DNA of 64,000 nt from Azospirillum griseum (lineage in GTDB: Bacteria > Pseudomonadota > Alphaproteobacteria > Azospirillales > Azospirillaceae), in NCBI RefSeq assembly GCF_003966125.1, contig NZ_RXMA01000004.1, positions 1-64,000 on the forward strand, in the 5' to 3' direction. Of this stretch, positions 36,705-45,896 are shown piece by piece. The position numbers and the translations under genes were made by a program. Position 1 is the stretch's first letter, and every line of letters starts with the position of its first letter. The notes below the pieces were generated by a model. That model worked only from the letters and a program-made list of their open reading frames with translations, did not search any database and was not told where the DNA came from.

Positions 36705-38888
36705 TCAGATCTGCCCCAGGGTCTTGATCCGCGCCTTGGGGTGAATCTCGTTCTGCGACATGACCACGGTCGTCGGCCGGAACCGCTCGACGATCGAGCG
36801 GACGAAGGGCCGAATGAGCGGGCTGGTCAGAAGAACGGGGCTTTCGCCCATCATGGCGTGTCGCTCGAAAGTTTGACGGACGGAGGTGATGAACTGCTGC
36901 AGGCGGGAGGGAGCCATCGTCAACTGCCGGTCGTCGCCATCACCCACCAGCGACTCCGCGAACGCCTGCTCCCATTCGGGCGACAGGGTGACGAGGGGAA
37001 TGAAACCCATCTCGTTCGTGTTCGTGTCGCAGATCTGCCGGGCCAGGCGCGAACGCACATGCTCCGTGATCTGGGTGATGCTGCGCGTCTGACTGGCCGC
37101 TTCGGACACTCCTTCCAGGATGGTGGGAAGATCCCGGATCGAGACGCGTTCGGCAAGGAGATTCTGCAACACCCGTTGCAATCCGCCCACAGTGATCTGA
37201 TTCGGCACCACATCAGCGATCAGCTTCTGGTGTTCCTTGTCGGTTTCGTCCAGCAGCTTCTGCGTTTCGGTGAAGGACAACAGCTCCGGCATGTTGTCCT
37301 TGATGAGTTCGGTCAGGTGAGTCGTCACCACCGTGGAGGGATCGACGACGGTGTAGCCCTTGAACAGCGCCTCTTCGCGATAGCCGGGTTCGATCCAGAT
37401 CGCGGGCAGGCCGAAGGTTGGCTCCACCGTGGTTTCGCCGGGCAGGCTCATCGCGTCGCCGCGCGGATCCATGACCAGCAGCATGGTCGGGCGGATGTCG
37501 CCGCGCCCGGCCTCGATCTCCTTGATGCGGATGACGTAGCTGTTGGGCGGCAATTGCAGATTGTCCTGAATGCGGACGGCCGGCATGACGAAACCGACCT
37601 CGCCCGCAATCTGCCGCCGCAAGCCCTTGATCTGATCGGTCAGCCGATGGCTGCCCGCTTGAGGCTGGTTGATGAGCGACAGCAAACCATAGCCCAACTC
37701 AAGCCGGATGAGGTCGATGGCCAGCGCGGTGGCGATCGGTTCGTCGGCCATCTGCGCGCCGCCCGGCCCCAAACCGCCGCTGGCCGAACTCGCCGCCGCC
37801 GCTTCCTCCGCCGCGCGCTCGGCCTCTTCCGCCTCCTTTTTGGCCCGCAGCTTGGGCAGGTAATACGCCGCACCGCCAACCAGGGCGATGATGGGCACGA
37901 AGGTCAGCATCGGCATGCCGGGCAGCAGCGCCAAAACCAGGATTGCGCCCGCCGACAGGGCGAGCGCGGAGCTGTGGCCGGTCAACTGGCCGACCACCGC
38001 CTTGTCGGTCGATCCGCCGGCACCGGCCTTCGACACCAGGAAGCCCGAGGAAATCGAGATGACCAGCGCCGGGATCTGCGAGACCAGACCGTCGCCGATG
38101 GTCAGCTTGGTGAAGGTGTCCAGCGCCTCCATCACCGGCATGCCGTGGCGGATGACCGCGATGGACACGCCGCCGATGATGTTGATGAACATGATCATCA
38201 AACCGGCGACGGCGTCGCCCTTCACGAACTTGGACGCGCCATCCATGGAGCCGAAGAAGGCGCTTTCGTCCTCCAACTCCTTGCGGCGGGCGCGGGCGGT
38301 GGCCTCGTCGATCATGCCCGCCGACAGATCGGCGTCGATGGCCATCTGCTTGCCGGGCATGGCGTCCAAGGTGAAACGCGCCGCCACTTCGGCGATGCGG
38401 CCCGAACCGGCGGTGATGACCTTGAAGTTCACAATCGTCAAAATGCCGTAGACGATCACACCGATGATGAAGTCGCCCGCCATCACGAAATTGGCGAACG
38501 CCTCGATCACATGCCCTGCTGCCGCCGTGCCCTCATGCCCATGCGTCAGGATGAGACGGGTCGACGCCATGTTCAGCGACAGCCGCAGCAGCGTCGTGAT
38601 CAGCAGAATGGTGGGGTAGGAGGACAGATCCAGTGGCCGGGTGATGAACAGCGTCACCATCAGGATCAGGATCGACACGGTGACGCTGATTCCCAGCATC
38701 ATGTCGAGCAGGATCGACGGCAACGGCATGATCAGGCCAATGACGATCATCATGATGCCCATGGCCATGATGACGTCGCCACGCTTCAACGAGGCCTTGG
38801 CAACCTGGAACATTTCGCCGAACGCAGCCATGTTCCCGGATCCACCGGGACCGCCGGATCCACCGGGGTTGTGTTCGGTCAAGGCCAT
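36705..38888 (-). CDS. flhA: Flagellar export gate protein FlhA
   Basis: 727 residues. The N-terminal half has eight membrane helices, starting with GDVIMAMGIMMIVIGLIMPLP, and the conserved FHIPEP-type loop region including MASTRLILTHGH and GEVAARFTLDAMPGKQMAIDADLSAG (with minor change). The C-terminal soluble domain carries GLQRVLQNLLAERVSIRDL and ends near RPFVRSI. FlhA is the proton-driven core of the flagellar type III export gate and binds late-substrate chaperones with its cytoplasmic domain. Between the two halves is an Ala/Glu-rich linker around residues 345-385. The gene lies 39 bases after flbD. Confidence 0.95.
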   Translation of the reverse strand: MALTEHNPGGSGGPGGSGNMAAFGEMFQVAKASLKRGDVIMAMGIMMIVIGLIMPLPSILLDMMLGISVTVSILILMVTLFITRPLDLSSYPTILLITTLLRLSLNMASTRLILTHGHEGTAAAGHVIEAFANFVMAGDFIIGVIVYGILTIVNFKVITAGSGRIAEVAARFTLDAMPGKQMAIDADLSAGMIDEATARARRKELEDESAFFGSMDGASKFVKGDAVAGLMIMFINIIGGVSIAVIRHGMPVMEALDTFTKLTIGDGLVSQIPALVISISSGFLVSKAGAGGSTDKAVVGQLTGHSSALALSAGAILVLALLPGMPMLTFVPIIALVGGAAYYLPKLRAKKEAEEAERAAEEAAAASSASGGLGPGGAQMADEPIATALAIDLIRLELGYGLLSLINQPQAGSHRLTDQIKGLRRQIAGEVGFVMPAVRIQDNLQLPPNSYVIRIKEIEAGRGDIRPTMLLVMDPRGDAMSLPGETTVEPTFGLPAIWIEPGYREEALFKGYTVVDPSTVVTTHLTELIKDNMPELLSFTETQKLLDETDKEHQKLIADVVPNQITVGGLQRVLQNLLAERVSIRDLPTILEGVSEAASQTRSITQITEHVRSRLARQICDTNTNEMGFIPLVTLSPEWEQAFAESLVGDGDDRQLTMAPSRLQQFITSVRQTFERHAMMGESPVLLTSPLIRPFVRSIVERFRPTTVVMSQNEIHPKARIKTLGQI

Positions 38889-38927
38889 GCTCTAACTCCG
38901 CCCTTCAGCCGGTGGACCAGGAACCGG

Positions 38928-40457
38928 TCACGCCGTCGCCCGCTCGTCGTTGCCCGGAGCCGGAACGGCGCGCCCTTCATCCCCATACTGCTTGAGCTTG
39001 TTGCGCAAGGTGCGGATGGAGATCCCCAGGATGTTGGCAGCGTGGGTGCGGTTGCCAAGACAATGGGTGAGCGTTTCCAGAATCAGATCGCGCTCGACAT
39101 CGGCAACGGTCCGCCCGATCAACGCCTGAAGCGTGGAGTTTCCGTTGCCGTAGCCCGGTCCCTTTGCCCCTTTCGGCCCATAACTGGTTGGCAGCGCCGC
39201 CGGCGGAGCAACCACAAGCGGCTGCGTCGGTTGCGCCGGGGCGGCCGGAGCCGTTGGAGCGCTCGCGACCGGAACCGTACCACCCGGCCCGGCAAAGGGG
39301 TTGGCCACCGGCGAGTTGGCCGGGATCGACGCCTGTGCGCTGCCTTCCGGGGCCAGCATCTGGCTGGTCAGCATGATCGCTTCCGGTCCGACCTCCTCCC
39401 CGCGTGACAGCAGGACGGCGCGGTGCATGGTGTTTTCCAGCTCGCGCACGTTGCCACGCCAATGGTGGGCCTTCAGCATCAGCAGCGCGTCTTCGGTCAG
39501 GCGCTTGTCGCCCAGTCCATTGGCCTCGGCGTATTTCTTCAGGAAATGTTCGGCGATCAGAGGGATGTCGGCCGGGCGTTCGCGCAGCGACGGGATGGCG
39601 ACCGAGAAGACGTTCAGGCGGAAATACAAATCCTCGCGGAAATTCCCGGCCCGGACCTCCGCTTCCAGATTGCGGTTGGAGGTGGCGATCAGGCGGACGT
39701 TGACCTTGACCGGCTGCGAGGAGCCGATGCGGTCGATTTCCTTTTCCTGGATGGCGCGCAGCAATTTGGCCTGGAGACGCGGGTGCATCTCCGACAATTC
39801 GTCGAGCAGCAGGGTCCCGCCGTTGGCTTCCTCGAATTTACCCAGACGCCGGGCGACGGCCCCGGTGAAGGCCCCCTTCTCGTGGCCGAACAGTTCCGAT
39901 TCCAGCAGATTTTCCGGAATGGCGGCGCAATTGACCGCGACGAACGGCTCGTTCGACCGGCGGCTCTTGCGGTGGATGTAGCGGGCCATCAGCTCCTTGC
40001 CGGTCCCGCTTTCGCCCGTGACCATCACCGACGCGTCGCTGGGGGCGACCTGATCGGCCAGGCGCAGAGTCGCCATCATCGCCGGGTCGGAGCAGACGAT
40101 GGAATGGCTTTCCTCGGCCACCGCCTCCAGCACCGCCGCGATCAGCTCGGCGTTGGGGGGGAGCGGCAGATACTCCTTGGCCCCGGCGCGGATCGCGCGC
40201 ACGGCGGCGGCGGCGTCCGTGCCGATGCCGCAGGCCACCACCGGGATGGTGATCCGCTCGGCCTTCAGGCTGTCGATGAAGGCGGCGATGTCCAGCTTGA
40301 CGTCGATCATCACCAGATCGGCACCGGTGGCCGACCGCAAGGCGTTCAACGCCCCTTCGATGCTGTCGGTGTGCGACACCTTGGCCCCGCGCTTCATGGC
40401 GATCTTGCCAGCGGCGGTGATGTAGCCTTCCAACGTTCCAACGATCAGCAGACGCAT
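38928..40457 (-). CDS. flbD: Sigma-54-dependent flagellar regulator FlbD
   Basis: 509 residues. The N-terminal domain (1-115) is receiver-like (VMIDVK holds an Asp at about 52) but lacks the leading acidic pair, as in FlbD. The AAA+ domain has Walker [18 protein letters not shown], the sigma-54 contact loop [17 protein letters not shown], and [25 protein letters not shown] Pro/Ala linker of about 80 residues leads to a Fis-type helix-turn-helix ending [18 protein letters not shown]. In Caulobacter FlbD activates late flagellar genes and represses fliF by binding ftr sites. A sigma-54-type promoter with palindromes sits upstream of fliF here, which supports the same logic. Confidence 0.92.
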   Translation of the reverse strand: MRLLIVGTLEGYITAAGKIAMKRGAKVSHTDSIEGALNALRSATGADLVMIDVKLDIAAFIDSLKAERITIPVVACGIGTDAAAAVRAIRAGAKEYLPLPPNAELIAAVLEAVAEESHSIVCSDPAMMATLRLADQVAPSDASVMVTGESGTGKELMARYIHRKSRRSNEPFVAVNCAAIPENLLESELFGHEKGAFTGAVARRLGKFEEANGGTLLLDELSEMHPRLQAKLLRAIQEKEIDRIGSSQPVKVNVRLIATSNRNLEAEVRAGNFREDLYFRLNVFSVAIPSLRERPADIPLIAEHFLKKYAEANGLGDKRLTEDALLMLKAHHWRGNVRELENTMHRAVLLSRGEEVGPEAIMLTSQMLAPEGSAQASIPANSPVANPFAGPGGTVPVASAPTAPAAPAQPTQPLVVAPPAALPTSYGPKGAKGPGYGNGNSTLQALIGRTVADVERDLILETLTHCLGNRTHAANILGISIRTLRNKLKQYGDEGRAVPAPGNDERATA

Positions 40458-40461
40458 GGCG

Positions 40462-41430
40462 TTACGCTCCCACTCTCGGGGCTTCCCGGTCGAAATACTG
40501 GATCCGCTTTCCAGGCGGCAGGACGGCGTTCAGAAGCATTTCCAGACGCCGGGGGTTTTCCTGGCGCGCGATGGAAACGGCGCCGATGGTGTACAGGGTC
40601 TTGACCAGCGCGTCATCCTCCGCCGCGCGCTCGACCTTCGCGGCGAGCGGGGCGAGAACGACGTTGCCCAGAACCGCTCCGTAAAAGGTGGTCAGCAGCG
40701 CCAGCGCCATGGCCGGACCGATGGCCGAGGGGTCGTTCAGGCTTCCCAGCATCTGAACCAGACCGACCAGCGTGCCGATCAGGCCCATCGCCGGAGCGAC
40801 TTCCGAGGCGCGGCGCAGCACACCGGCGCTTTTGCCAAACCCACCGGCGGAAGCGTCCACCTCGCCGGTCAGCATCCGTTCCATCACATCGGGAGGCAGC
40901 CCTTCTGTGATGAGAGTCACACTGCGATGAAGAAAGGGTTCGGCGCGCAGTTCCGGCAGCACATTCTTCAGGGTTTCCGGCCCGGCCCGCCGCGCGGCTT
41001 CCGCCAGCAACAGCACCTGCCGCGCCACCCCCTTGGGATCAAGCGTGTGATGGATCAGCACGGCGGCAGCGTTCTTCCACGCCACGGCCACGTCACCCAA
41101 CGAAAAGGAGGCTGTCGTCACCGCCAGCGTTCCGCCCAGCACGATCATCAGGGAGGGGGGATCAACGAACGCCCGCAGAGAGCCGCCCGACATGATCGCC
41201 ACCAGAATGACCGCCGCCGCCGCCGCCAAACCGACCAGGGTCGCCACGTCGAAACCGCCGCGCAAGCGGACGCTGCGGGCCGGAGCCGCTGGCATGGGAG
41301 CTGAAGCGACAGGAACCGCCCGCACGGGATCAGGCCGAACACTCTCGCGCGCCGTCTCCGGCGCGCGCGGTTCCGCCTTGGGCGGCGGCTTGGCGCGCGG
41401 GGTTGGGGCGGTGTCGGAACTGTTGGTCAT
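40462..41430 (-). CDS. MotA/TolQ/ExbB-type proton channel protein
   Basis: 322 residues. After about 55 Pro/Ala/Arg-rich residues the MotA-type core starts: [33 protein letters not shown], a second helix with [17 protein letters not shown], and the C-terminal pair [20 protein letters not shown] and [27 protein letters not shown], which form the MotA signature. The start codon overlaps the fliN stop (TGATG). MotA normally needs MotB, and no motB gene is visible in the window. The Pro-rich N-terminal extension is unusual for MotA. It may be the operon's stator component or a related force generator. Confidence 0.85.
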   Translation of the reverse strand: MTNSSDTAPTPRAKPPPKAEPRAPETARESVRPDPVRAVPVASAPMPAAPARSVRLRGGFDVATLVGLAAAAAVILVAIMSGGSLRAFVDPPSLMIVLGGTLAVTTASFSLGDVAVAWKNAAAVLIHHTLDPKGVARQVLLLAEAARRAGPETLKNVLPELRAEPFLHRSVTLITEGLPPDVMERMLTGEVDASAGGFGKSAGVLRRASEVAPAMGLIGTLVGLVQMLGSLNDPSAIGPAMALALLTTFYGAVLGNVVLAPLAAKVERAAEDDALVKTLYTIGAVSIARQENPRRLEMLLNAVLPPGKRIQYFDREAPRVGA

Positions 41431-41744
41431 CAGCCACGATCCGACTTGATGATTTCTGTCATGGTCACGCCCAACCGGTCTTCCACCACCACCACTTCGC
41501 CACGGGCAACGAGACGGTTGTTGACGTAGATGTCGATGGCCTCACCAACCTTGCGGTCCAGTTCCACCACCGCCCCACGCCCCAGCTTCAGCAACTGGGC
41601 CACCTGCATGGTCGATTTCCCCAGCACAGCCGAGATCTGAACCGGGATGTCGTAGACAGCCTCCAGATCCTTGGCTACGCCGGAGCCGTATTCCTCGGCA
41701 TCGCCGCCGCCCATGTCATTCAGCGAAAAATTGTCGCTCGGCAT
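41430..41744 (-). CDS. fliN: Flagellar motor switch protein FliN
   Basis: 104 residues. The C-ring SpoA domain begins at DLEAVYDIPVQISAVLGKSTMQVAQLLKLGRGAVVELDRKVGE and ends IYVNNRLVARGEVVVVEDRLGVTMTEII, a complete FliN. The N-terminus is a short acidic lead. FliN with FliM and FliG forms the rotor switch; no fliM or fliG gene is next to it. The gene lies 30 bases after fliH. Confidence 0.95.
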   Translation of the reverse strand: MPSDNFSLNDMGGGDAEEYGSGVAKDLEAVYDIPVQISAVLGKSTMQVAQLLKLGRGAVVELDRKVGEAIDIYVNNRLVARGEVVVVEDRLGVTMTEIIKSDRG

Positions 41745-41774
41745 GTCGTCCGACCTCCTTGTTCCCGATCCCCG

Positions 41775-42554
41775 TTAGACGGGGGCCGGTGCCTCCAGCA
41801 GGCGTTCGGCGCAGCGTTCGATCTCCGCCATCAGTTTGGCGGTGTCGCGCTCCACACCCCCTTCGGCCCATTCGATGCGGCAGCCGCCCGGGGCGACCGT
41901 TGGATCGCCGATCACCATCAGCTTGGCTCCGAACCCTCGCGCGCCCACCGTTTGGTCCAGATGGTCGCGGATCAGGTCAATGGTGTCCTCGGCCACACGG
42001 ATGATGAGGCGCGGCTCGTCGATCAGGTCAGTGAGGCAGGCGCGTACCATGCCCTCCACCTCCACCATACCGCCACGCCGCGCCCATTCGGGCATCAGCT
42101 TGCGCACGATGGCGAATGTCAGATGCACCGGCTGGTCGGCTCGCGCGGCGTTGGTCCCATCGCGTTCGGCCAGCAGATGCGCCACACCGTTGCTCAACTG
42201 GTCGAGCGCGTTTGCGATGCGGGCGTTGACGGTGGCCTCGATCTCCGCCTTCCCGCGTTCGTAGCCTGCGGTCTGCCCGGCAACCATGCCTTCGCCAAAC
42301 CCCTTGCCGTATCCGGCCGACGTGCCCTCCGACTTCCCTTCGGCGAATCCCTCCGCCTTGCCTTCGGCAAAGGCTTGATTGCGCACGGCCTCCAATTCGG
42401 CCTCGCTGAAGGTCGGTGCGGGTGGTGGTGGCGGTTCCTCCGGCGCGACGGACAATTCGGGTTCCGGTAGATACTCGTCGTCATCAACATGGGACATGCG
42501 GTGGACCGCATCCACGTCAAAGGACTCGTCGAAGAGGAACTTGCGAACGCTCAT
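41775..42554 (-). CDS. fliH: FliH-like flagellar export regulator
   Basis: 259 residues. FliH binds the export ATPase FliI and keeps it inactive until docking. The protein has an acidic-Pro lead, then a region of small repeats AEGKAEGFAEGKSEGTSAGYGKGFGEG matching the Gly-rich helix repeats of FliH/YscL proteins, and a C-terminal domain with TLVRACLTDLIDEPRLIIRVAED-like sequence and DPTVAPGGCRIEWAEGG at the end. Position between fliF and fliN matches the Caulobacter flbE/fliH gene. No fliI follows in this operon. Confidence 0.88.
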   Translation of the reverse strand: MSVRKFLFDESFDVDAVHRMSHVDDDEYLPEPELSVAPEEPPPPPAPTFSEAELEAVRNQAFAEGKAEGFAEGKSEGTSAGYGKGFGEGMVAGQTAGYERGKAEIEATVNARIANALDQLSNGVAHLLAERDGTNAARADQPVHLTFAIVRKLMPEWARRGGMVEVEGMVRACLTDLIDEPRLIIRVAEDTIDLIRDHLDQTVGARGFGAKLMVIGDPTVAPGGCRIEWAEGGVERDTAKLMAEIERCAERLLEAPAPV

Positions 42555-42595
42555 GTCCGCACCATTCCGATATCAGGATGAACGCGGGTCATCGC

Positions 42596-44257
42596 TCAGC
42601 TCTCCTGATACAGCCAGTTGCGCAGGATCGAGACGGCTTCTTCCGGATGTTTGTCAACGATCTCACCAACCTTGCGCAGCGAGGAGGCGCGGACGCGGCC
42701 TTCCACCCGGTTGATGTCGATCATCTGCTCCAGTTCTTCGTCGGCTTGGGCGGCCTCCAACGCCAGATCCTGAGCCAAGGCTCCGGTCGGAGCGGCCAGC
42801 GCCGCCGGCATGCCGGTCTGGTCGGACAGCAGGCGGTCCATCTCGTCGTCCTCCTGCATGTCGGCCCGTTCAAAGGCGCGGGAGATCAACGGACGGATGA
42901 CCAACAGAATGATGAGCACAGCGACGATGCCCAACACCACCATCTCAGCGATGCGGAACACATCATCCTTGCCCAACCCCATGAAGAGGTCTTCCGGCTT
43001 CTGCATGTCGTCTTCCGGCGACCAGAAGCGCATGTTGATGACCTCCAGCGTGTCGCCGCGCACGGCGTCCAGGCCAACAGCCGACCGGACCAGCGCCTTG
43101 ATGCTCTCAATCTCCTGCTCGCTGCGCGGCTGATAGGCGGGCGGGTTGTCCTTCGACAGCTGATAGGTGCCATCGACCAGGACCGCGACCGACAACCGGC
43201 GAACCTGGCCGCTCTCCCGAACATGGGACTTGGAGGTCTTGGAGATCTCGTAGTTGATGGTTTCTTCAGCGCGCCTGGATTTGTTCGACGAGAGCGGGCC
43301 GTTGGTGTTGCCCGATTGCGCTGTTGGCAAGTTCTGATCCACCGTGACCGGTGCCAACGGATCGCGGTCGCTGCTCTCGTTCGATTCATTGACCGTCTGG
43401 GTGGAGCGGACGACCTGACTTTCCGGATCGAAGATGTCCGACTGGGTGGTGATGCGGTCGAAATCCAAGTCCGCCGAGACCTCGGCACGAACCTTGCCAT
43501 AGCCCAGCGTGCGGCCCAGCAAATCCTCGACCGTACGGGCCAACCGGTTTTCGTAAGCCTGCTTCTTCTCGTCCGCGTTCGCCATCATGGCGTCGGCGGT
43601 GTCGTTGCCGGTCCCGCGCGCCAGCAGTTTCCCCTTGTCGTCCACAATCGAGATGCGGCTGGGATCGAGATTGGGAACCGACGCGGCGATCAATTGCTGA
43701 ATCGCCTGGATGTTCTCGCGCGACAACTGGGCACCGGGGCGCAGTTTCAAAAAGACACTGGCGGTGGCCGGGTTCTGCTGACGGGCAAACAGCTCACGTT
43801 TGGGCAGCACCAGATGAACGCGGGCCTGCTGGACGCCGTTCAAGGTCTGCACCGTGCGCGCCATCTCACCTTCCAGCGCGCGCAAGTGGTTGATGTTCTG
43901 CATGAAGCTGGTTGCGCCAAAGCCTTCGGACTTGTCGAACAGCTCATAGCCAACCGATCCACCCGACGGCAGCCCTTGCGCCGCCATTTTCATGCGCACC
44001 GGGCCAACCTGATCGGCCGGAACGGTGATGCGGGTCCCGGTTTTGTCCACCGTGAACGGAATCTTGGACGCTTCCAAGCTTTTCGCGATGGCCGCCGCCT
44101 CGTTGGGTTGAAGTTCGGCGTACAGCAACTCCATTTCCGGCGTGGAGAGGCGCGTCGTCAGGTAGACGAAGAAGCCGATCAGCAGCAAGCCAACGCCGCC
44201 GATCGCCGCAAGACGAGCCGGGCCAAGGTTGCGCAAGGTCTGGATCAGATTGTTCAC
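42596..44257 (-). CDS. fliF: Flagellar MS-ring protein FliF
   Basis: 553 residues, first gene of the operon. The first helix LAAIGGVGLLLIGFFVYLTTR (about 17-37) and the C-terminal helix MVVLGIVAVLIILLVIRPLI (about 440) anchor the periplasmic ring-building motifs between them, with ELQPNEAAAIAKSLEASKIPF and MKMAAQGLPSGGSVGYELFDK. The cytoplasmic tail ends KVGEIVDKHPEEAVSILRNWL, the FliG-binding motif. FliF forms the base on which the switch and export gate assemble. The ATG at 44257 follows a sigma-54-type promoter by about 75 bases. Confidence 0.95.
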   Translation of the reverse strand: MNNLIQTLRNLGPARLAAIGGVGLLLIGFFVYLTTRLSTPEMELLYAELQPNEAAAIAKSLEASKIPFTVDKTGTRITVPADQVGPVRMKMAAQGLPSGGSVGYELFDKSEGFGATSFMQNINHLRALEGEMARTVQTLNGVQQARVHLVLPKRELFARQQNPATASVFLKLRPGAQLSRENIQAIQQLIAASVPNLDPSRISIVDDKGKLLARGTGNDTADAMMANADEKKQAYENRLARTVEDLLGRTLGYGKVRAEVSADLDFDRITTQSDIFDPESQVVRSTQTVNESNESSDRDPLAPVTVDQNLPTAQSGNTNGPLSSNKSRRAEETINYEISKTSKSHVRESGQVRRLSVAVLVDGTYQLSKDNPPAYQPRSEQEIESIKALVRSAVGLDAVRGDTLEVINMRFWSPEDDMQKPEDLFMGLGKDDVFRIAEMVVLGIVAVLIILLVIRPLISRAFERADMQEDDEMDRLLSDQTGMPAALAAPTGALAQDLALEAAQADEELEQMIDINRVEGRVRASSLRKVGEIVDKHPEEAVSILRNWLYQES

Positions 44258-44331
44258 GCGCCATCCCCACTTGGAGTCCGTCCGGGCATCCTCACTCCAT
44301 CCATCTGTTTCGCGTTCGCAACAAGGATGTC

Positions 44332-44348
44332 TGCAAGTTCCGCGCCGA
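44332..44348 (-). promoter_or_regulatory. Sigma-54-type promoter of the fliF operon
   Basis: Read on the minus strand: CGGCGCGGAACTTGCA, with GG (44346-44345) and GC (44334-44333) ten bases apart. It matches TGGCACG-N4-TTGCA at nearly all positions. It lies 75 bases upstream of the fliF ATG. The operon encodes the sigma-54 activator FlbD, consistent with feedback control. Confidence 0.75.
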
Positions 44349-44405
44349 TCCGAGGAATCACCTTAGCATGCTGGGGCGTCTTGATGAACAGAGGGTTAAT
44401 GAGGC

Positions 44406-44439
44406 GGCATATTTTGCCGGGTGATCGGCAAAATATGCC
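44406..44439. promoter_or_regulatory. 14-bp perfect inverted repeat, possible FlbD (ftr-like) site
   Basis: GGCATATTTTGCCG (44406-44419), six-base loop, CGGCAAAATATGCC (44426-44439). It contains two opposed copies of TTTTGCCGG/CGGCAAAA; a third copy, TTTTGCCGG, is at 44455-44463. The positions, about 60-120 bases upstream of the sigma-54 promoter, fit an activator-binding array. FlbD binding is inference from context and resemblance to Caulobacter ftr elements. Confidence 0.55.
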
Positions 44440-44463
44440 TAGCGGTGTGGTGGCTTTTGCCGG

Positions 44464-44754
44464 ATGCAGGGGCAGGGATACCACTCCGCCTGCTTCCTTC
44501 GGTTGATCAAAATTTGATAAAATAACCAATCAAGACGCGTATGCTTATTGGCTAAGTATTGGACCGATTGTCTCTGACTGACGGAGTAAATTCATCCGCT
44601 GAGGTTGACAATTGACCTTGATTGTCTTAGGTGGGTTAAAAATCATGCCCGTGATCCGACGAATCAATCTCCGGTATCAGTCGCTCTCGATCTGGACGCG
44701 GTTGGCTTGTCTTTTTCAGGATGGGCGTCTGTCAAATCATCCGAGGGGACTGCT
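44464..44754. other. Divergent intergenic region, fliF / XRE gene
   Basis: No gene seen. The stretch is AT-richer than its surroundings. It holds TTGACA at 44604-44609 and two partial -35/-10 pairs that point toward the XRE gene, such as TTGACC with GTTAAA at 17-base spacing; none is strong. Confidence 0.35.
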
Positions 44755-45264
44755 ATGAAAAGACGTGGACGCGAAAAAAAGGAAGGCCTGAACGACGTCG
44801 ACGTTTTTGTCGGGCAGCGCTTGCGTGAGTTGAGAATGCTGGCGGGATTGAGCCAAAGTGACGTTGCGTCGGCCCTTGGCCTGACGTTCCAACAGCTTCA
44901 GAAGTATGAACGTGGCTTCAACCGGGTGTCGTCCAGCCGACTCTTCAAGCTTGGACAGTTCTTCAAGGTCCCTGTGTCGGTCTTTTTTGATGGCCTGGAA
45001 GGCCGCACGAACACCGGGGATGGCGAGGGCGGCGCGCAGCGCTCAACCGAGACCGAGACAACCTTGGGATCACGCGAAGCGCTGATGCTGGCGCGTTATT
45101 TCCAAAGCATCCCCGACCCGCTCATCCGTGCGGCAATCCTGGAGTTGGCGGAGCGGTGCTCCGGCCAAATCGGTGGCGATGCTTTGCCGACCGAATCGCT
45201 CGCGGATCAAACCGATGTCGGATTGCTCGGCGTTGGAGGAACCAACCCTGGCGGGGTTGTGTAA
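44755..45264 (+). CDS. XRE-family helix-turn-helix regulator
   Basis: 169 residues from the ATG at 44755, chosen for GAGGGG just upstream; the frame stays open 50 codons further up but with no plausible start. The XRE domain spans about residues 18-75: VGQRLRELRMLAGLSQSDVASALGLTFQQLQKYERGFNRVSSSRLFKLGQFFKVPVSVFF in order. The N-terminus is basic (KRRGREKK). The remainder is acidic and has an LTARYFQSIPDPLIRAAILELAE-like amphipathic helix, as in alphaproteobacterial SinR/CtrA-region regulators of this type. Target genes are not evident. Its 3' end overlaps the convergent HD gene by 58 bases. Confidence 0.85.
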   Translation: MKRRGREKKEGLNDVDVFVGQRLRELRMLAGLSQSDVASALGLTFQQLQKYERGFNRVSSSRLFKLGQFFKVPVSVFFDGLEGRTNTGDGEGGAQRSTETETTLGSREALMLARYFQSIPDPLIRAAILELAERCSGQIGGDALPTESLADQTDVGLLGVGGTNPGGVV

Positions 45265-45896
45265 CCGGTGCCTCGCCTGATCTGAGTCACGAGCCGCTCC
45301 AACTCCGCCAGAAACCTCTGGGCGGCCTGTTGGGGCGGCCATGGCTCCCACGCGGTGCAACCATATCGCGCGACCAGGGGGTCGACAGCACGCGGTTTGA
45401 ACGGAATCTTCAAGGTCCTGCGCACTTCCTCCGGCGTCCAACCGACAACATGCACCGCTTCGCTGGCTGCAGCGATTCGATCCGCGCGCTTGTGTGCTTT
45501 TTTGTCCTCCACCGTCCAAGCTGGCAGGGCGTAACGACGAAAAACCGCTTCTTCGAGTCGCGCTGACAACGCCCTGAACCCTTCCCCCAGAAATGGTTTG
45601 AGGACGCTGATGCAGTCGAATCCCAGCAACCCTTCCTCGGCATCGTGCAGCAGTTCTCTCAACTCGCTGCGTGGGTCCAGGCCCGTGGGGGAGGCGTTGC
45701 GACGCAGCAACATCACAGTGATCGAGTGTTGGGCAACCGACAAGGGCAAGGGCCAGACAGAGTGACCGCCCCACCGGTATGTACGGGCAAGGCCCAAGGC
45801 AAGGTCGCCGTCATCCCAATCGAACGGCGTCGGGTTCAGCAGGTCCAAACGTCGCCCCGAAGGCATTCGAACCCAGGCGCGTGCCTTTGATGTCAT
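45207..45896 (-). CDS. HD-domain phosphohydrolase (YfbR-like)
   Basis: 229 residues. The metal-binding residues are in PLSVAQHSITVMLL (His) and ELRELLHDAEEGLLG (His-Asp), the first two HD motifs of the YfbR/dNTP-nucleotidase group, which dephosphorylates deoxynucleoside monophosphates. The N-terminal segment has WVRMPSGRRLDLLNPTPFDWD, characteristic of the bacterial subgroup found in alphaproteobacteria and phages. The C-terminal 30 residues are Pro/Thr-rich. The gene's 3' end overlaps the XRE gene on the other strand. Confidence 0.82.
   Translation of the reverse strand: MTSKARAWVRMPSGRRLDLLNPTPFDWDDGDLALGLARTYRWGGHSVWPLPLSVAQHSITVMLLRRNASPTGLDPRSELRELLHDAEEGLLGFDCISVLKPFLGEGFRALSARLEEAVFRRYALPAWTVEDKKAHKRADRIAAASEAVHVVGWTPEEVRRTLKIPFKPRAVDPLVARYGCTAWEPWPPQQAAQRFLAELERLVTQIRRGTGYTTPPGLVPPTPSNPTSV

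Noticed and set aside
36045-39407. An 1120-codon open frame opposite flhF, flhA and flbD
   Set aside because: It is antisense to three well-supported flagellar genes; composition is His/Arg/Gln-rich and without domains.
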